Part shown: piece by piece, positions 5,640 to 6,810 of the stretch
Layout: each line of letters begins with the position of its first letter
Numbering within the stretch: position 1 is the stretch's first letter
From: Pseudonocardiales bacterium
GTDB taxonomy: Bacteria; Actinomycetota; Actinomycetes; Mycobacteriales; Pseudonocardiaceae
DNA length: 6,810 bases
Assembly: GCA_025465385.1 (NCBI GenBank)
Contig: JAODNG010000439.1
Span: 1 to 6,810, forward strand
Reading direction: 5' to 3'
Translations under genes and position numbers: made by a program
The notes under the pieces: generated by a model
Told to the model about the DNA's origin: nothing
The model's input: the letters and a program-made list of their open reading frames with translations, nothing else
Databases searched by the model: none

Positions 5640-6810
5640 GGGGTCGAAGGCCTCCTTGATCACCCGGGGGCTGGTCCAGCGCAATAAGTTGATCATCGAG
5701 CCGGCCTTGTCGTTGGTGCCCGACGTGCGCGAGCCGCCGAAGGGTTGGCGACCCACGACCGCCCCGGTGGGCTTGTCATTGACGTAGAAGTTGCCTGCGG
5801 CGAAGCGCAACGCCGCCTGAGCCCGCACCACCGCCCCCCGGTCGGTGGCGAACACCGCGCCGGTGAGGGCATAGGCGGCCGAGGAGTCGATGACATCGAG
5901 GATCGCGGTGTAGTCCGCGTCGGGGTAGACGTGCACCGCGAGGATCGGTCCGAAGTACTCCGTCGCGAATACCTCATGCGTGGCGTCGGCGCCGAGGAGC
6001 ACCGTGGGCTGCACGAACCAGCCCTGCGAGTCGTCGCAGCCACCCCCGGCGAGGATCTCGATCGACGGGTCGGTAGCGACCCGGGCCAGCAGGGCGCGGT
6101 GCTTGGCGAAAGCCCGGGCGTCGATCACCGCACCGCCGAAGTTCGATAGGTCGGCCACGTCGCCATAAGTGATTGTCCGGGTGGTGTCGGCAAGTTGTTC
6201 ACGCAGGCCGCCGTCCCACAGCGACCGGGCGACGTACGCTCGAGAGACCGCGGAGCATTTCTGACCCTGGTACTCGAATGCTCCGCGCACCAACGCCGTC
6301 GTCACCGCGGCCGGGTCGGCCGAAGGGTGCGCGATCACGAAGTTCTTGCCGCCGGTCTCCCCGACGATGCGCGGGTAGCTGCGGTAGCTGTCCAGGTGAT
6401 CAGCGATAGTGCGCCAGAGTGCCTTGAAGGTCTTAGTCGAGCCGGTGAAGTGCAGTCCGGCGAAGTGCGGATCGGCCAGTGCGACCTCGCTGATCGCAGC
6501 CCCGTCACCGGTGACCAGGTTGATCACCCCGGGCGGCAGCCCGGCCGCCTCGAGCAGCCGCATCAGGTAGTGCGCCGAGAGCTGCTGGGTTGGCGACGGC
6601 TTCCACACCACCACGTTGCCGAGCAGGGCGGGCGCGGTGGGCAGGTTGCCCGCGATCGAGGTGAAGTTGAACGGCGTGATGGCCAGCACGAAGCCCTCGA
6701 GCGGGCGGTACTCCATCCGGTTCCAGCTGCCCGCGCCGGACCGCGGCTGCTCGGCGAGCAGCCGCCGGGCGTAGTGCACGTTGAACCGCCAGAAGTCGAT
6801 CAGCTCGCAG
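5571..6810 (-). CDS. pruA: L-glutamate gamma-semialdehyde dehydrogenase (P5C dehydrogenase), partial
   Basis: This aldehyde dehydrogenase oxidises glutamate-gamma-semialdehyde (from pyrroline-5-carboxylate) to glutamate with NAD+, the second step of proline breakdown. The window holds 412 C-terminal codons; the reading frame runs off the right edge, so about 130 N-terminal residues of a family-typical 540 are missing. The visible part starts ELIDFWRFNVHYARRL, typical of stand-alone P5CDH. It holds ITPFNFTSIAGNL and VVWKPSP (cofactor binding), FTGSTKTF, the general base Glu in VGETGGKNF (codon 6357-6359), the catalytic Cys in YQGQKCSAVSRAYV (codon 6255-6257), EYFGPILAVHVY and PFGGSRTSGTNDKAG. 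An in-frame GTG at 6777-6779 is internal, not the start. It is convergent with rsgA, with 11 bases between stops. M. tuberculosis calls its orthologue rocA. A proline dehydrogenase gene would be expected nearby outside the window. Confidence 0.95.
   Translation of the reverse strand, partial: CELIDFWRFNVHYARRLLAEQPRSGAGSWNRMEYRPLEGFVLAITPFNFTSIAGNLPTAPALLGNVVVWKPSPTQQLSAHYLMRLLEAAGLPPGVINLVTGDGAAISEVALADPHFAGLHFTGSTKTFKALWRTIADHLDSYRSYPRIVGETGGKNFVIAHPSADPAAVTTALVRGAFEYQGQKCSAVSRAYVARSLWDGGLREQLADTTRTITYGDVADLSNFGGAVIDARAFAKHRALLARVATDPSIEILAGGGCDDSQGWFVQPTVLLGADATHEVFATEYFGPILAVHVYPDADYTAILDVIDSSAAYALTGAVFATDRGAVVRAQAALRFAAGNFYVNDKPTGAVVGRQPFGGSRTSGTNDKAGSMINLLRWTSPRVIKEAFDPPTDHTYPHMIMEGERVGEQVVG

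Noticed and set aside
1..6810. Possible mobile element, CRISPR array, tRNA/rRNA or phage-defence system.
   Set aside because: No transposase, integrase, regularly spaced repeats, or structural-RNA signatures were seen; nearly all sequence is explained by recognised chromosomal genes.

Overview
This window reads as an ordinary, gene-dense stretch of chromosome from a high-GC actinomycete. The gene set (small biotinyl carrier protein, ribosomal protein bL37, SigH/SigR with its zinc anti-sigma factor, SRAP protein, AroA, RsgA) resembles the M. tuberculosis Rv3221c-Rv3228 region as I recall it. The RshA N-terminus looks more like Streptomyces RsrA, and pruA sits where mycobacteria have another gene. 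A member of Mycobacteriales/Pseudonocardiales outside the genus Mycobacterium is my best guess; this is inference from memory, not a search.

Layout. 19-234 (-): 71-aa biotin/lipoyl carrier protein. 235-376: divergent promoter region. 377-451 (+): a 24-codon gene for ribosomal protein bL37. 455-493: a strong hairpin, probably a two-way terminator. 507-869 (-) rshA and 866-1534 (-) sigH form a translationally coupled pair. 1535-1840 is the sigH leader, with a textbook sigma-R/sigma-H autoregulatory promoter at 1773-1798. 1841-2464 (-), an alpha/beta hydrolase, and 2461-3216 (-), an SRAP DNA-protein-crosslink protein, form a second coupled pair. 3269-4564 (+) aroA and 4561-5559 (+) rsgA form a third. 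5571-6810 (-) is pruA, cut by the right edge.

How the genes work together. sigH-rshA is a thiol-oxidative-stress switch: reduced, zinc-loaded RshA holds SigH; oxidation releases SigH, which would re-transcribe its own operon from the upstream promoter. The other genes are housekeeping: chorismate synthesis (aroA), 30S ribosome maturation (rsgA), abasic-site protection (SRAP), proline catabolism (pruA), and a ribosomal protein (bL37).

No mobile element, CRISPR array, tRNA or rRNA was seen, and I found no undescribed multi-gene system. The points worth a second look are (i) the sigH promoter plus an open reading frame that could give an N-terminally extended, SigR'-like isoform, (ii) rsgA, whose conserved N-terminus has no ATG/GTG/TTG start and seems to begin at a CTG overlapping the aroA stop, (iii) an extra C-terminal tail on RshA, and (iv) a 10-bp direct repeat next to the sigH promoter.
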